Origin: Cudoniella acicularis
Taxonomy: Eukaryota > Ascomycota > Leotiomycetes > Helotiales > Helotiaceae
Direction: 5' to 3'
DNA: 64,000 bases
NCBI GenBank assembly: GCA_013054445.1
Contig: JAAMPI010000034.1
Span: 1-64,000, forward strand
This document shows positions 55,517-64,000 of this stretch, in pieces; position 1 is the stretch's first letter; every line of letters begins with the position of its first letter. A program made the position numbers and the translations under genes. The notes below the pieces were generated by a model that did not search any database, had not been told where the DNA came from, and saw nothing but the letters and a program-made list of their open reading frames with translations.

Positions 55517-56325
55517 TTAATCTTGTCGACCCTTCAATAATCGCTTTGTGACCTTGTCCTTCTCGATAATGTAAACGTGTGCACCCCAACCTGACAACGC
55601 ATCTCTATCAACGGCATTCAGCAGCGCTTGCGATATTGTCTCAAAGAGATCCTCTGGTCCCTGTAATTATTATTGATTAGTACTGGGTCAAATAGGTTTT
55701 GCGACGCCATCAACAGCTAAAGCGAAAACAGGACATACCAAATCCGGCTCCCAAAGACCCTCACATGTTCCGAACAGCTGATCACTCGCAGTTCCCGAGA
55801 CAATAAAGTCCTTCGCAAAATCAATGCACCCAATACTATCAAACCCGCAAATGAACGGCTTTCCCGTCTTCTGATCAAGACCTGCAACCACTGGACTAAC
55901 AAAGAAAGGGCCAAATCTCCTCTCATACAAGCTACTGCTGACCAAGTTCGCCATTGTGGAAGGGGAGATGTTTCGTTCTTCGCGCAGGCGGTACATGTTG
56001 ACTTTGTAGCGGAAGAGGTCGCTGACCGTTGAGACATCGGTTGCAAGACCCGTGAGGCCTAGGTAGACATCGCCGTAGGAGAAGATTTTGGGAAAGTTGT
56101 TGGATACGGTAAGGGATTGGAGGCCGAGGCGGAGATCGCAAGCTATCGCGACGCAGTCTTTTCCTACCATTGCCACACAGGCACCACCATCTAGAAGAGA
56201 TGTTAAAAACGTTATTTGAATGAGGTAGCGAGGTTGAGAGCATACTGATTGAGAAGGGGGAGCTCTGCAGACAATGAGTTAGTTATGAATTTGCTGGTGG
56301 TTTGAAGAAGAGCAAGCCATACCAT
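55517..56325 (-). CDS. PUP3: 20S proteasome subunit beta-3
   Basis: Non-catalytic beta subunit of the 20S core. Exons 56325-56323 (the ATG alone), 56264-56246, 56190-55739 and 55660-55517; 618 nt, 205 residues, the same as the usual length. Read-out begins [20 protein letters not shown], which is diagnostic for beta-3: the Gly-Gly-Ala start without the catalytic Thr. Further marks are [50 protein letters not shown] and [20 protein letters not shown]. The one-codon first exon was chosen since the second exon carries an acceptor right before AGC and the only ATG that fits lies before a GTATGG donor. Its start is 565 bp from that of the UBX gene on the other strand. Confidence 0.95.
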
Positions 56326-56890
56326 TTTGAGGGAATCGTTCTGAGGTGGGTATCTGTATGGGACGGGAGGTTATCGGTGTTCTTTGCCTTGACGCTTGAA
56401 GACCTTCTCGTGTTGTGTTGTTGCGAAGCTGAGGAGTTGATATTTTGAGTTGCTTGTACTCTGGCAAGGTAGACACGGCTGTCGCGTCCAAACGAGCTCG
56501 AAAGCCAGAAGCTTGGACCACCTCGATATGTCAGGCACCAGATCAACGCAAGACCGACAAGCACAATTCCCATCCCCAAAAGCGCAACATCTAATTCTAC
56601 TTATTACGTTTTCTACCTCTTGTATACCAGCCCAGATTGTACGGCGTACCTCGATCTTCACGGAACCTGGGCTTTAAACGCCTGCCACCAGCAAGCCCCG
56701 CATCGTACATCACTGAAAGCACCCCGCCACACCACCTTCCTGACAAATATCAGCGAATTCGAGAGAAGGCGAAAGCATTTCTCAACTTGGATCAAAGTCA
56801 AAAACATTTGAACTTGAGAGTGTATTATCTGTTCTCTTCATTAAGGCGGAAATACCATAGTCTTGGGAATCTTTGTTAAGCATCAGCATC

Positions 56891-58504
56891 ATGGCTTCCC
56901 ACGTCGTGGTAATAGATACCTCTTTCAGACGACAAACGATCAAAGTTACGCCAGGGAAATTTATGACGGAGCTTCTCGAGGAAGCCTGCAAGAAATTCGG
57001 TCTCAACGCTAGTAATTATGGCATCAAGTAAGTCTTGCAGTGTATGAACCAAGAATCGGGTTTAACATTATGCAGGCATAATAATAAATCTTTAGATCTT
57101 TCAAGGACCTTCCGGCAGACTGGCTTGTCCTCCGGCGCAAAGCTCGAGCTTGTCCTTGCCTCTCGATCCCCATCCGTCGTCTCGATAGCTTTACAACTCC
57201 CGGAGGCTCTTGCATCGACAGCAGGCACAAGATTGGTAGACAAGTTCCCTAGCGACACAACGTTATGGCTCATATTAAGAAAATTTGAGTCCACGGAAGG
57301 GAAGAACTTAAATTTCACGGCGAGAGGTGTTGCTAGTGTCGAGAGTGGCACTTCAGGAGCTGGACGGGTGTTTTATGAGATGCCAGTTTTGAACATAATG
57401 GGGCGGGAATTGGCAAGTTTTAGTGATCTTCAGAAGACTCTTGCGCAACTGGGTCTAAATAGCGGAAGTGGACTCATCAGACTCGGTTTTCGGAAAACGG
57501 ATCAACCTCTCGAAGATGCCACAGCTGAAATCGGGCAGTATTTCCAGGAGATTTCAACAGAAACCGAGAAGGAGAAGGTTCCACAAGTGGATCATATCAC
57601 TGGCCAGGTTGCCGAGCCAGCCTCTACAGAGCCCACTCCAGAAGATGAAGACATGATATCTTTCGAGACATCACAGGACGACACATCGCAAGATCCAACT
57701 CCTTACCCAGAACGTGTTGACGAGGAACTCCGGAATCCTGCCCTTGTTCAACCGTCAAATTCATCAACTGTACAAGCCATTTCAGCTCCTGAATCAGAGA
57801 GCATGGAGGGTATTCTTGGTCCAGATCAGCGCCCAATCTCTGTGTTCTCACCGCCATCATCGAATACACCAAAGGCGGCACTTCAGCCTCACAACGAAGA
57901 TGATTACACACCTTCGATTGTCCACGCCAAGCTACACCAATCACGATTACAAGAAAATTCACACAACAGGCGGTTGCCATCAGATGCCGAGACTGAAATA
58001 CTGGAAAAGGAGAAGGCTGCTAGATTGGCTGCCACCAAAGAAGTTGAGATCAAGATACGATTCTCGGATCAATCATTAATTGTTTCCCCTTTCAGGGCAG
58101 ACGAGTCTGGCGCCGACCTTTATAGATATGTTAAGAGTGTAATCGTCGCTGAAGAGCAACCTTTCAAGCTCAATTGGACTGAGGGCAAAGGAACTCGGAC
58201 TGTACCAAAGGATGCGAAAAAGAAACTCATCAAGGATTTGGGGTTTTCAGGCCGTGTGCTGGTCAACTGTACATGGGAAGATGGTGCGAGTGAAAGCGCC
58301 AAGAAAAGCCCAGTCTTGAAACCACAGTTTGCACAGAGCGCAAAAGAGTTGAAGGTGCCTGAAAGTGTCGCTGCACCAGCTGATGACCAAAATCAAACAG
58401 CAGCTCTTGACAAGGGTAAAGGAAAGGAGGGCGAAAGTGTTGGAAGGAAATTGAAAGACGGGATAACCCCGAAGTGGGCTAAATTCCTTGGTGGTAAGAA
58501 ATGA
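56891..58504 (+). CDS. TUG/ASPL-type UBX-domain protein (Cdc48 cofactor)
   Basis: Exons 56891-57027 and 57076-58504 give 521 residues. The N-terminus (VVVIDTSFRRQTIKVTPG, then LDLSRTFRQTGLSSGAKLEL) is the ubiquitin-like TUG-UBL1 domain, followed by a second ubiquitin-like piece near residues 75-140. A long acidic, Ser/Pro-rich linker follows. The C-terminal UBX fold (about residues 385-460) shows VEIKIRFSDQSLIVSPF, PFKLNWTEGKGTRTVPKD and LGFSGRVLVNCTWED. In known members the UBX domain binds the AAA ATPase Cdc48/p97 and helps to unfold or relocate client proteins; yeast Ubx4 is the nearest type I know. The extreme end is basic (ITPKWAKFLGGKK). Confidence 0.9.
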
Positions 58505-58852
58505 GGCGCATAGAAGGGTTAATAGATGACAATGAGCACCGGCGTTTCATGGAGGTGAGATTAGCTCAGCATTTTCAATGGAAGGGTGCATAGCGAGGAG
58601 TTTTGTTTGCCTTTGGCTACTTAGATGCCAAAAAGGCGAAATCAAGAGCGCGATTACCGTTACGAATTATCACATAAATCCAGCCATGAATTTGCATATG
58701 TTTGTAAAGACTTTCATTGTCCTAGACTTCTCATGCTGGTATTGCTAGCTCTCATGACGAAGCCATAATCCGCAGAGTACAGCCCCGCGTATAACCTTTT
58801 GATTGGTACAAATCCACCCGTCCATAGCATGTGCTCCAAGGGAATGAAATGT

Positions 58853-59400
58853 TTAGTGACCGGCTCTCCTCGACTCAGCAATGACACGCTGGAGCTCATC
58901 AACCTTCGCCTTGGCACGTCCGAAAGTACCGAGCTATTAACTCAAATCAGTTTCCGATCTCAACCTTATAGCGGGGAAGGGAAATATACCCTCTTCTTTG
59001 CTAGCTTACGGGCACGCTTGTCCTTGCTGTTTCGGAGAAGTTCGATAACGCGACGTTCGTATGGCGCAAGACTATCCCATCAAACATTAGTAAGTGGCCT
59101 CAGAAGACTTGAAAAATATTCTGTTCCTAAGAGCACGAGCACATACCCAGAAACCTCCTTGACAATCTCCCTGACAAACGCAGTTCTCTTGCTCAAATGG
59201 CCCTTGGTTCTGCTAACTCGTGGCTTAACAACTCGGGCCTCGGTTTTCTACACATTGCAAAGAATAAATCGTTAGCCCGTTGAGTCCATCTTCAAACAGA
59301 GAAGATCCTCCAAGAGGTGAGACGGGCGCAGGTGGTTTCATACGTGTCCTTTGTTGAGACCGACGGCCAGGCCGCTGCGTTCCTTGCGTTCTGCTGCCAT
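58853..59400 (-). CDS. RPL36: 60S ribosomal protein eL36
   Basis: Structural protein of the large ribosomal subunit. Exons 59400-59344, 59247-59147, 59071-58990 and 58933-58853 total 321 nt, 106 residues. The read-out [20 protein letters not shown], then [39 protein letters not shown] and [18 protein letters not shown] is unmistakable for the family. Three introns in a 106-residue gene, the first (96 bp) close after the start, are typical for ribosomal protein genes. Highly basic. Confidence 0.97.
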
Positions 59401-60268
59401 TGCTGATGGTGATGACGGTTGTCGAATGTGGTTTGTCGTAATCGGGAACTTTTTGAAAAGTTTCGTGGTGTTGAATTTCGCGAATGTGGGTTGTGTGATC
59501 AGGTGATGAGGCTAGTATGGATGTGGTCTAGTGCAGTGGCAATAAGCGACGCGAGCGGTGAAGGTTTTCGGGCATGGATCCCACGAGGTTGAGCTTCCTG
59601 GTCAGCAGAGGAAGCTTCTTTATTCTGACCTCATCAATTCAACAATTGGCCTCCAGTGCTCACCTAGATGACCACGAACCAAAAATTCATATTGTTACTA
59701 ATTAAAGGTTAAACTTTTGCTCTTTCTATTTCTGTCTTCGAATTCGAACCTTATAGTTTGCCTACTAAGATCTCACATCACGTATCTGCAAACTACCGCC
59801 TCGTATTTGCCACGATGGTTACCCATCTATTGGCCACTAGGCACCGACTTTCAAGTGAAATACCAATATCGTTTGAACCCCCTGAGGTGAGATATCACCA
59901 TCACAGCGATCGAGTTCCGGATAAAGTCTTCGGGCTTCGGCCATTCCAATGGTTCAGCTGCAAGAGCAATTTCGGACGATAACCAGTAGCCGATCACAGA
60001 TGTGCCTCTTAGCTGAGTCCTCGTCCAAAATCAACCAGCTGCAGTCAGCCTCCAAGTGCTAGCATGCGGCGTTTATGTTTTCGTATAGGGCAGAAACCAT
60101 GGAAGTCTGTGAGAACCCTGCCCAGATACCAAAGAAGCATGTCGAACAGGAAGCTTAGGGGTATATAAGAGTCTTCTTTCGAAGCCTGCTACCTCCCCTC
60201 TCCACTCTTTCCAAACTCTTCTAACACATCCAAACCATCCCAAAATTCCATTAAAAAAATCTACCAAA
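59401..60268. other. divergent promoter region
   Basis: Lies between the starts of eL36 (-) and the secreted protein (+). Contains no supported gene; the small frame at 59758-59982 has no motif. The right part holds a TATA-like box, listed separately, and a CT-rich leader (CTACCTCCCCTCTCCACTC) before the start at 60269. Confidence 0.5.
60162..60168 (+). promoter_or_regulatory. TATA-like box of the secreted-protein gene
   Basis: TATATAA lies 101 bp before the ATG at 60269, with a CT-rich leader between, the usual spacing for strongly expressed fungal genes. Position and sequence are seen; use as promoter is inferred. Confidence 0.5.
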
Positions 60269-60806
60269 ATGCGCAGCTCATCACTCCTTATCCTGGCGCT
60301 GTCAGCCCTCTCTTCCGCCCTTCCCACCTGCGAGACACCCCAAGGCTTCACAATCAACGGCTTCACCACATTCACACCCGCGGCCGGGAATGTCAACCCT
60401 GCTGAAGTCTCCTTCAGTGTCTCCGATGACCAGAACTCCACAAACTTAACGTTTTGCTCTCACGCTGGAGACTTCCAAGCTGATGTACCTGTGGTCTGTG
60501 ACAATGGCAGTACGGAATTCCTCTGGGACGGTGGATCTCTGACCATTGGTGTGACTTATACACCTTGTTCTGGCGCGTAAGTTCCTCATCTCGGAAATTT
60601 CGACTCCTGCTGTAACAATGTACTTTTGTTATAAACACATACTAACTTATGGCGATAGTGTGTCAGCTCAGGCATTTGGTAACGTTACCGTCAGTGTGTT
60701 CTGCTTTCCTAGCGAACCACCTATCCCGAATGGCTTTGGAACAGAGTGTGAGACTCCAACTGGACAGGTCTCAGGGTCTTTCTCAAGAAGCACATTGCTC
60801 GCTTGA
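60269..60806 (+). CDS. small secreted cysteine-containing protein
   Basis: Exons 60269-60576 and 60659-60806 give 151 residues. It starts with a clear signal peptide (MRSSSLLILALSALSSALP) with a likely cut near residues 17-19. The mature part has six Cys, an even number that fits three disulfides, and two to three N-glycosylation sequons (NST, NLT, NVT). Beta-rich pieces (EVSFSVSDDQNSTNLTF, SLTIGVTYTPCSG, NVTVSVFCFPS) suggest a small beta-sandwich. The Ser-rich end is short, and a GPI signal is not evident. Extracellular; function unknown. Such proteins in plant-associated fungi are often called effector candidates, but nothing here shows that role. Confidence 0.8.
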
Positions 60807-61358
60807 GTTGTAGTAGACGCTTGGTCCAGTGAAGAGATGTTATGAGATGGGATGAAAACAATGATAATAGAAGATATGTAATATACATTAGAGAAGTCTT
60901 GCTTTTTAATGGTAGTCAGCATATAGAGTGTAAATAGCTCTTGAATCCATTTACTTGGCTAGGCATTTTCTGAGTTCCAAGTAACAATGAGAACCTGTTT
61001 ATAAAAAGCTAGTAGTATCCTTTCGGGTGCACCCCAACTCATAGAAGATTATTAATTATACTACCATAAGCAGTCTGTGTTTGCCATGCCAAATAACTTG
61101 TCCAGTGCCGCCTGCGACGAAATTGAGTGATTTTACTACTGTGGTGTATTATTAACCCTACCTAGGTAGATTCAACAGGGAGCCTGAGCAAAAACCCAAT
61201 CCTACTAGTACAATGAGGAGGTAAAATCACAGTTCACGTTCAGATCTGACAAAGTTTAAATTTACAATGGGGATTTGCAAGAAGCTGATATTCTCTTCAA
61301 AGCAAGGCTCTTCTACAAGCTCCATATTTTCTTATATGACAAAGCATCATTGGAAACT

Positions 61359-62247
61359 TCAACCGCGCTTCAGCTCCCCTTTCGCTTCCATCTCACCCAA
61401 CACCCGATCCGCAACCCGAAAAGCCTCCATTCCAGCTGGCATACCGCAGTATGCTCTATTACGCCACACTACAATTAGCACATAAACCCGATTTCCAGAA
61501 TCCCAATCACATGGAAAAAAGAAAGAGGAAAGGGGAGAACTCACGTAGCCTGTAACAAACACTCTCTAATTTCTAACTCGCTTGCTCCATTCCTCACTGC
61601 ACCCCTAACATGCGTTCCCAGCTCAATCCACTTTCCCAACGCAGTCAACATTACCAGATTAAGCATGCTTCTCGTTTTGAGTTCAAGACCTGGACGTGTC
61701 CAGATTGTGCCCCATGCTGCTTCCTATTCCTCGGGTGCTGGGATTAGTCTATTGCTACTCTACTTGGACGAACTACTATAATATTCTAGCCACATAAAAC
61801 TGCTAGAATGAAGGGGAAAGAAGAAAGGTAAAGGTGGATATTTTCAAAAAGGCAAGAAATGGAATGGATTCGAATGAAATAAGGGAAATACCGTAGCAAA
61901 CTGCTGTAACGGCCTCAAGAAATCCGTGCTGCCTTTCCCCAAAGCAGCAGATACGTATTCCTCGCCCACGACTTTCTTGCGCATTTCGTAACCTTGGGCA
62001 TAAAGGGATTGATGTTCAGGAGTGTCCATATTATTTTGGTTGAGTGGGACGGAAGCCTGTTGCTGAGTCTGTAAACTAGTATCAGTGTGGTGTCATTTGT
62101 ACAGTGGAAAAGGAAATCAAGAATGGAATTGGATGCCAGGGTTGAAGTGGAAAAAAAAAAATGGGAGTGGGGGGGGAGGCATACGGCCTGGGTTTCCGAA
62201 GCGTTGGGTACAGCGGTGCTGCTTGAGGAGATACTTGGCTGATCCAT
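61359..62247 (-). CDS. carboxymuconolactone-decarboxylase-like protein (AhpD-like fold)
   Basis: Exons 62247-62185, 62068-61892, 61723-61545 and 61455-61359 total 516 nt, 171 residues. Marks of the family: YAQGYEMRKKVVGEEYVSAA, TDFLRPLQQFATEAAWGTIW, RSMLNLVMLTALGKWIELGT, the VRGAVRNGASELEIRECLLQ helix and YCGMPAGMEAFRVAD. Bacterial relatives open or decarboxylate the gamma-lactone in protocatechuate breakdown; fungal proteins of this size are often annotated that way, but the fungal pathway differs, so the reaction is uncertain. There is a single Cys in YCGMP rather than the CxxC of AhpD peroxidases, so peroxidase activity is unlikely. The first exon is Ser-rich. The introns here are longer (89-168 bp) than elsewhere in the window. 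Confidence 0.85.
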
Positions 62248-62936
62248 TGCGTTTTTCGATCAATTGTTTCTCTCAATTGTTTATTACACAACAATCAAGC
62301 ATTGTAAAGCTCTCGCTTCCTCTGCAGTGTTACGTGATTCGAACAGAAAGGGAAGTGTCGCTTGGCTGGTGCAAGGGCGAGGGCGAGACCATTGGCGTTG
62401 CGGCCAAACTTGCGGGGAACCCTGCGCTACCCCAGAAGAGGTGTGAGGCACCCCCCATCGGACTTGCCTCCAACTGGCTCGCAAGGGAGCTAGGGCGTTT
62501 AGTATGCAGTGTTTAAAATCCTGCTTGTGTCCTCCACGACTTTTATTTTGACGTCCTGTTACCATGGACGATTGATCATGGGAAGCTTGAAGCCATCGAC
62601 CATGTGCAGGTAGGTATTCTAACGCAAATCATACTCGACAGTTTGTTTTGTCTTGTTTCAATTTGCATTCAACTATCGCTATGTTGGTAATCTTACATCT
62701 AGGGGACGAGCGAGGAAAGAGGCAGTGCCATCTGAAGCAGCTGAAGCCAGAAAATGCAAGAACCTCGAAAACGACAAATCAATACAGGGAATACAAATCG
62801 ACGATCCAAGTCCTACCTCTCGCAAGCCCGTCTCGAACTCCAAAACAGGCATTCTATGCATCTATCCTTCTAAAACATCGATTTTTCATCTCGAAGGATC
62901 ATTCATATACATCGAGGGGTATCTTTGGGTTTCTCT

Positions 62937-64000
62937 TTAGACGTTGGTTGGCTTGAAGATTATTTTCTCAGTTGTCTCGGCGAAGGGGACACCCAGTTCG
63001 AAAAGCTTCGTGACAACTGCGGAGAAGTCCTTAAAGAAGAGTTCCTCATCCTTTGCGTACTTATCGACGTATTGCTTGAACGACTTGTCAGATACGAGAG
63101 CCATATCGGTGGGAAGCATCATCAAGCTCTTGGTCTTCTTGTCTTCAAGCTATTGAAGCGGTTAGTCTTGTTTCTTCAAAAAGCAGGAAGGACTCTTCTA
63201 ACCTGCTTGGGACCATTCCACTTCTTCCACTGCCACGTCTCACTCAGGAGCAACTTGTAGTACTCGTTTGTCACAACGGTTGGGGAGAAAGTCCAAGGTC
63301 CCTCGAAACCACTGCGAGTAGTATGGCATCGACCTAGAGCGTGAGCGCCGGAAAGGGCTACAATTTCTTGGTCATTAAAGCCCATTCGGTAGAAGATATC
63401 TCGCAAGTGCTTGTTTCCTTGAGAAGCGTCTGGGAGACGTCCATCAGGGGTGCAAGCAGCAATGTCCTTGTCCGCACGGCCTGGTCGGAATGAGATGATT
63501 GGGCCCTGCATTTCCTGGATCGCGCACACACCAGCGAGGATCCAGAGATCAGAGTAACTGATCCATGGATACTTAGCTATTCCTTATTGTCAGCGCAGGC
63601 TCTCTGCAATTGAGGTGAGTGCACCTACCCTTAACCGGCTCCAAGAAGTCTCGCGCAGAAACCAAGCCAGCATTAGCACCATGACCCCCTTCTGGCGCAA
63701 ATCTCATAGTAGCACCATTGCTACCACCGGTGCCCGTCTCTTTGTCATAGGTACCGCTCGCATGCCACGCCAATCTCACCAAGACCGGTCCATAACTTCC
63801 ATCATCATAGTCGTCCTTCTCCTCCAGTCGCGCAGCGATTTCATTATACACCTTCTGGTAGTCCTCTTGCGTTGGTGTAAAGACCTTGGTTACGCCTGCG
63901 GAACCGGCGAGTGGATTCCCCTGTGAATAAAGGTAGTAGCCAACGCCTCCAGCGAGAGCGGCACCAAGACCGATCCAGACACTAGAGGAAGATGACTTCG
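62937..64000 (-). CDS. CCP1: cytochrome c peroxidase, mitochondrial (5' end outside window)
   Basis: Haem peroxidase that reduces hydrogen peroxide with electrons from cytochrome c in the mitochondrial intermembrane space. Exons seen: 64000-63629 (partial), 63576-63203 and 63149-62937. The visible N-terminal part has a membrane-like stretch ([17 protein letters not shown]) as in the bipartite presequence. Catalytic features: distal [11 protein letters not shown] (Arg, Trp, His), the [12 protein letters not shown] segment, proximal [10 protein letters not shown] with the haem-ligand His, and FEGPWTF with the Trp that forms the radical, which marks the cytochr c type. The end [20 protein letters not shown] and the C-terminal FKPTNV complete it. 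The start codon and most of the targeting signal lie beyond 64000. Confidence 0.95.

Noticed and set aside
61359..62247. AhpD-type peroxidase
   Set aside because: The CxxC pair needed for that activity is missing; only one Cys is present in the YCGMP motif.
62284..62565. Possible tRNA on the minus strand (GTTCGAATCAC word)
   Set aside because: The T-loop-like word is there, but no acceptor stem, D-arm or anticodon arm can be drawn around it.
1..64000. Secondary-metabolite gene cluster around the Zn2Cys6 factor
   Set aside because: No synthase, P450 or transporter was found near 22-24 kb.

Overview
This is fungal nuclear DNA from a filamentous ascomycete (Pezizomycotina; a leotiomycete would fit, but that placement is inference). 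The evidence is dense, short spliceosomal introns (mostly 45-90 bp with GT-AG ends and CTAAC/CTGAC-like branch sites), families typical of such fungi (a Zn2Cys6 regulator, long F-box proteins, a DUF3435 tyrosine recombinase), and an AT-rich transposon relic whose damage is C-to-T/G-to-A, as left by RIP.

Layout. 1.1-2.8 kb: a seven-exon class III CoA-transferase (-). 3.4-5.1 kb: RIP-damaged Tc1/mariner relic next to an LTR-like block. 5.7-9.4 kb: a large F-box protein (+) and a PD-(D/E)XK-like orphan (-). 11.6-46 kb: an accessory stretch of orphan genes, paralogues, short dispersed repeats and broken genes. It holds a coiled-coil orphan, two multi-spanning membrane proteins, a Zn2Cys6 factor, two tail-to-tail F-box-like paralogues, two members (18.2-19.4 kb - and 39.8-41.0 kb +) of an unrecognised family, three copies of an unrecognised SANT/Myb-repeat family (19.7-20.75 kb -, 32.6-33.3 kb +, 33.6-34.05 kb +), and a decayed DUF3435/C2H2 recombinase (42.9-45.3 kb -). 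47.8-64 kb: a conserved core block with 14-3-3, a SERCA-type Ca2+-ATPase, proteasome beta-3, a TUG/UBX protein, ribosomal protein eL36, a small secreted protein, a carboxymuconolactone-decarboxylase-like protein and cytochrome c peroxidase (cut by the window edge).

The core genes act in calcium storage, protein turnover, translation and mitochondrial peroxide removal and do not form one pathway. The accessory part looks like a site of duplication and decay: the SANT copies at 20 and 33 kb share coding repeats, an intron position, a C-terminal motif and upstream DNA in inverted orientation. At least five genes read through cleanly only if a homopolymer is one base shorter, so either the assembly overcalls homopolymers or there are many young frameshifts.

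Exon boundaries were worked out by hand from splice signals and reading phase. Gene totals that divide by three support them, but no transcript evidence was available.
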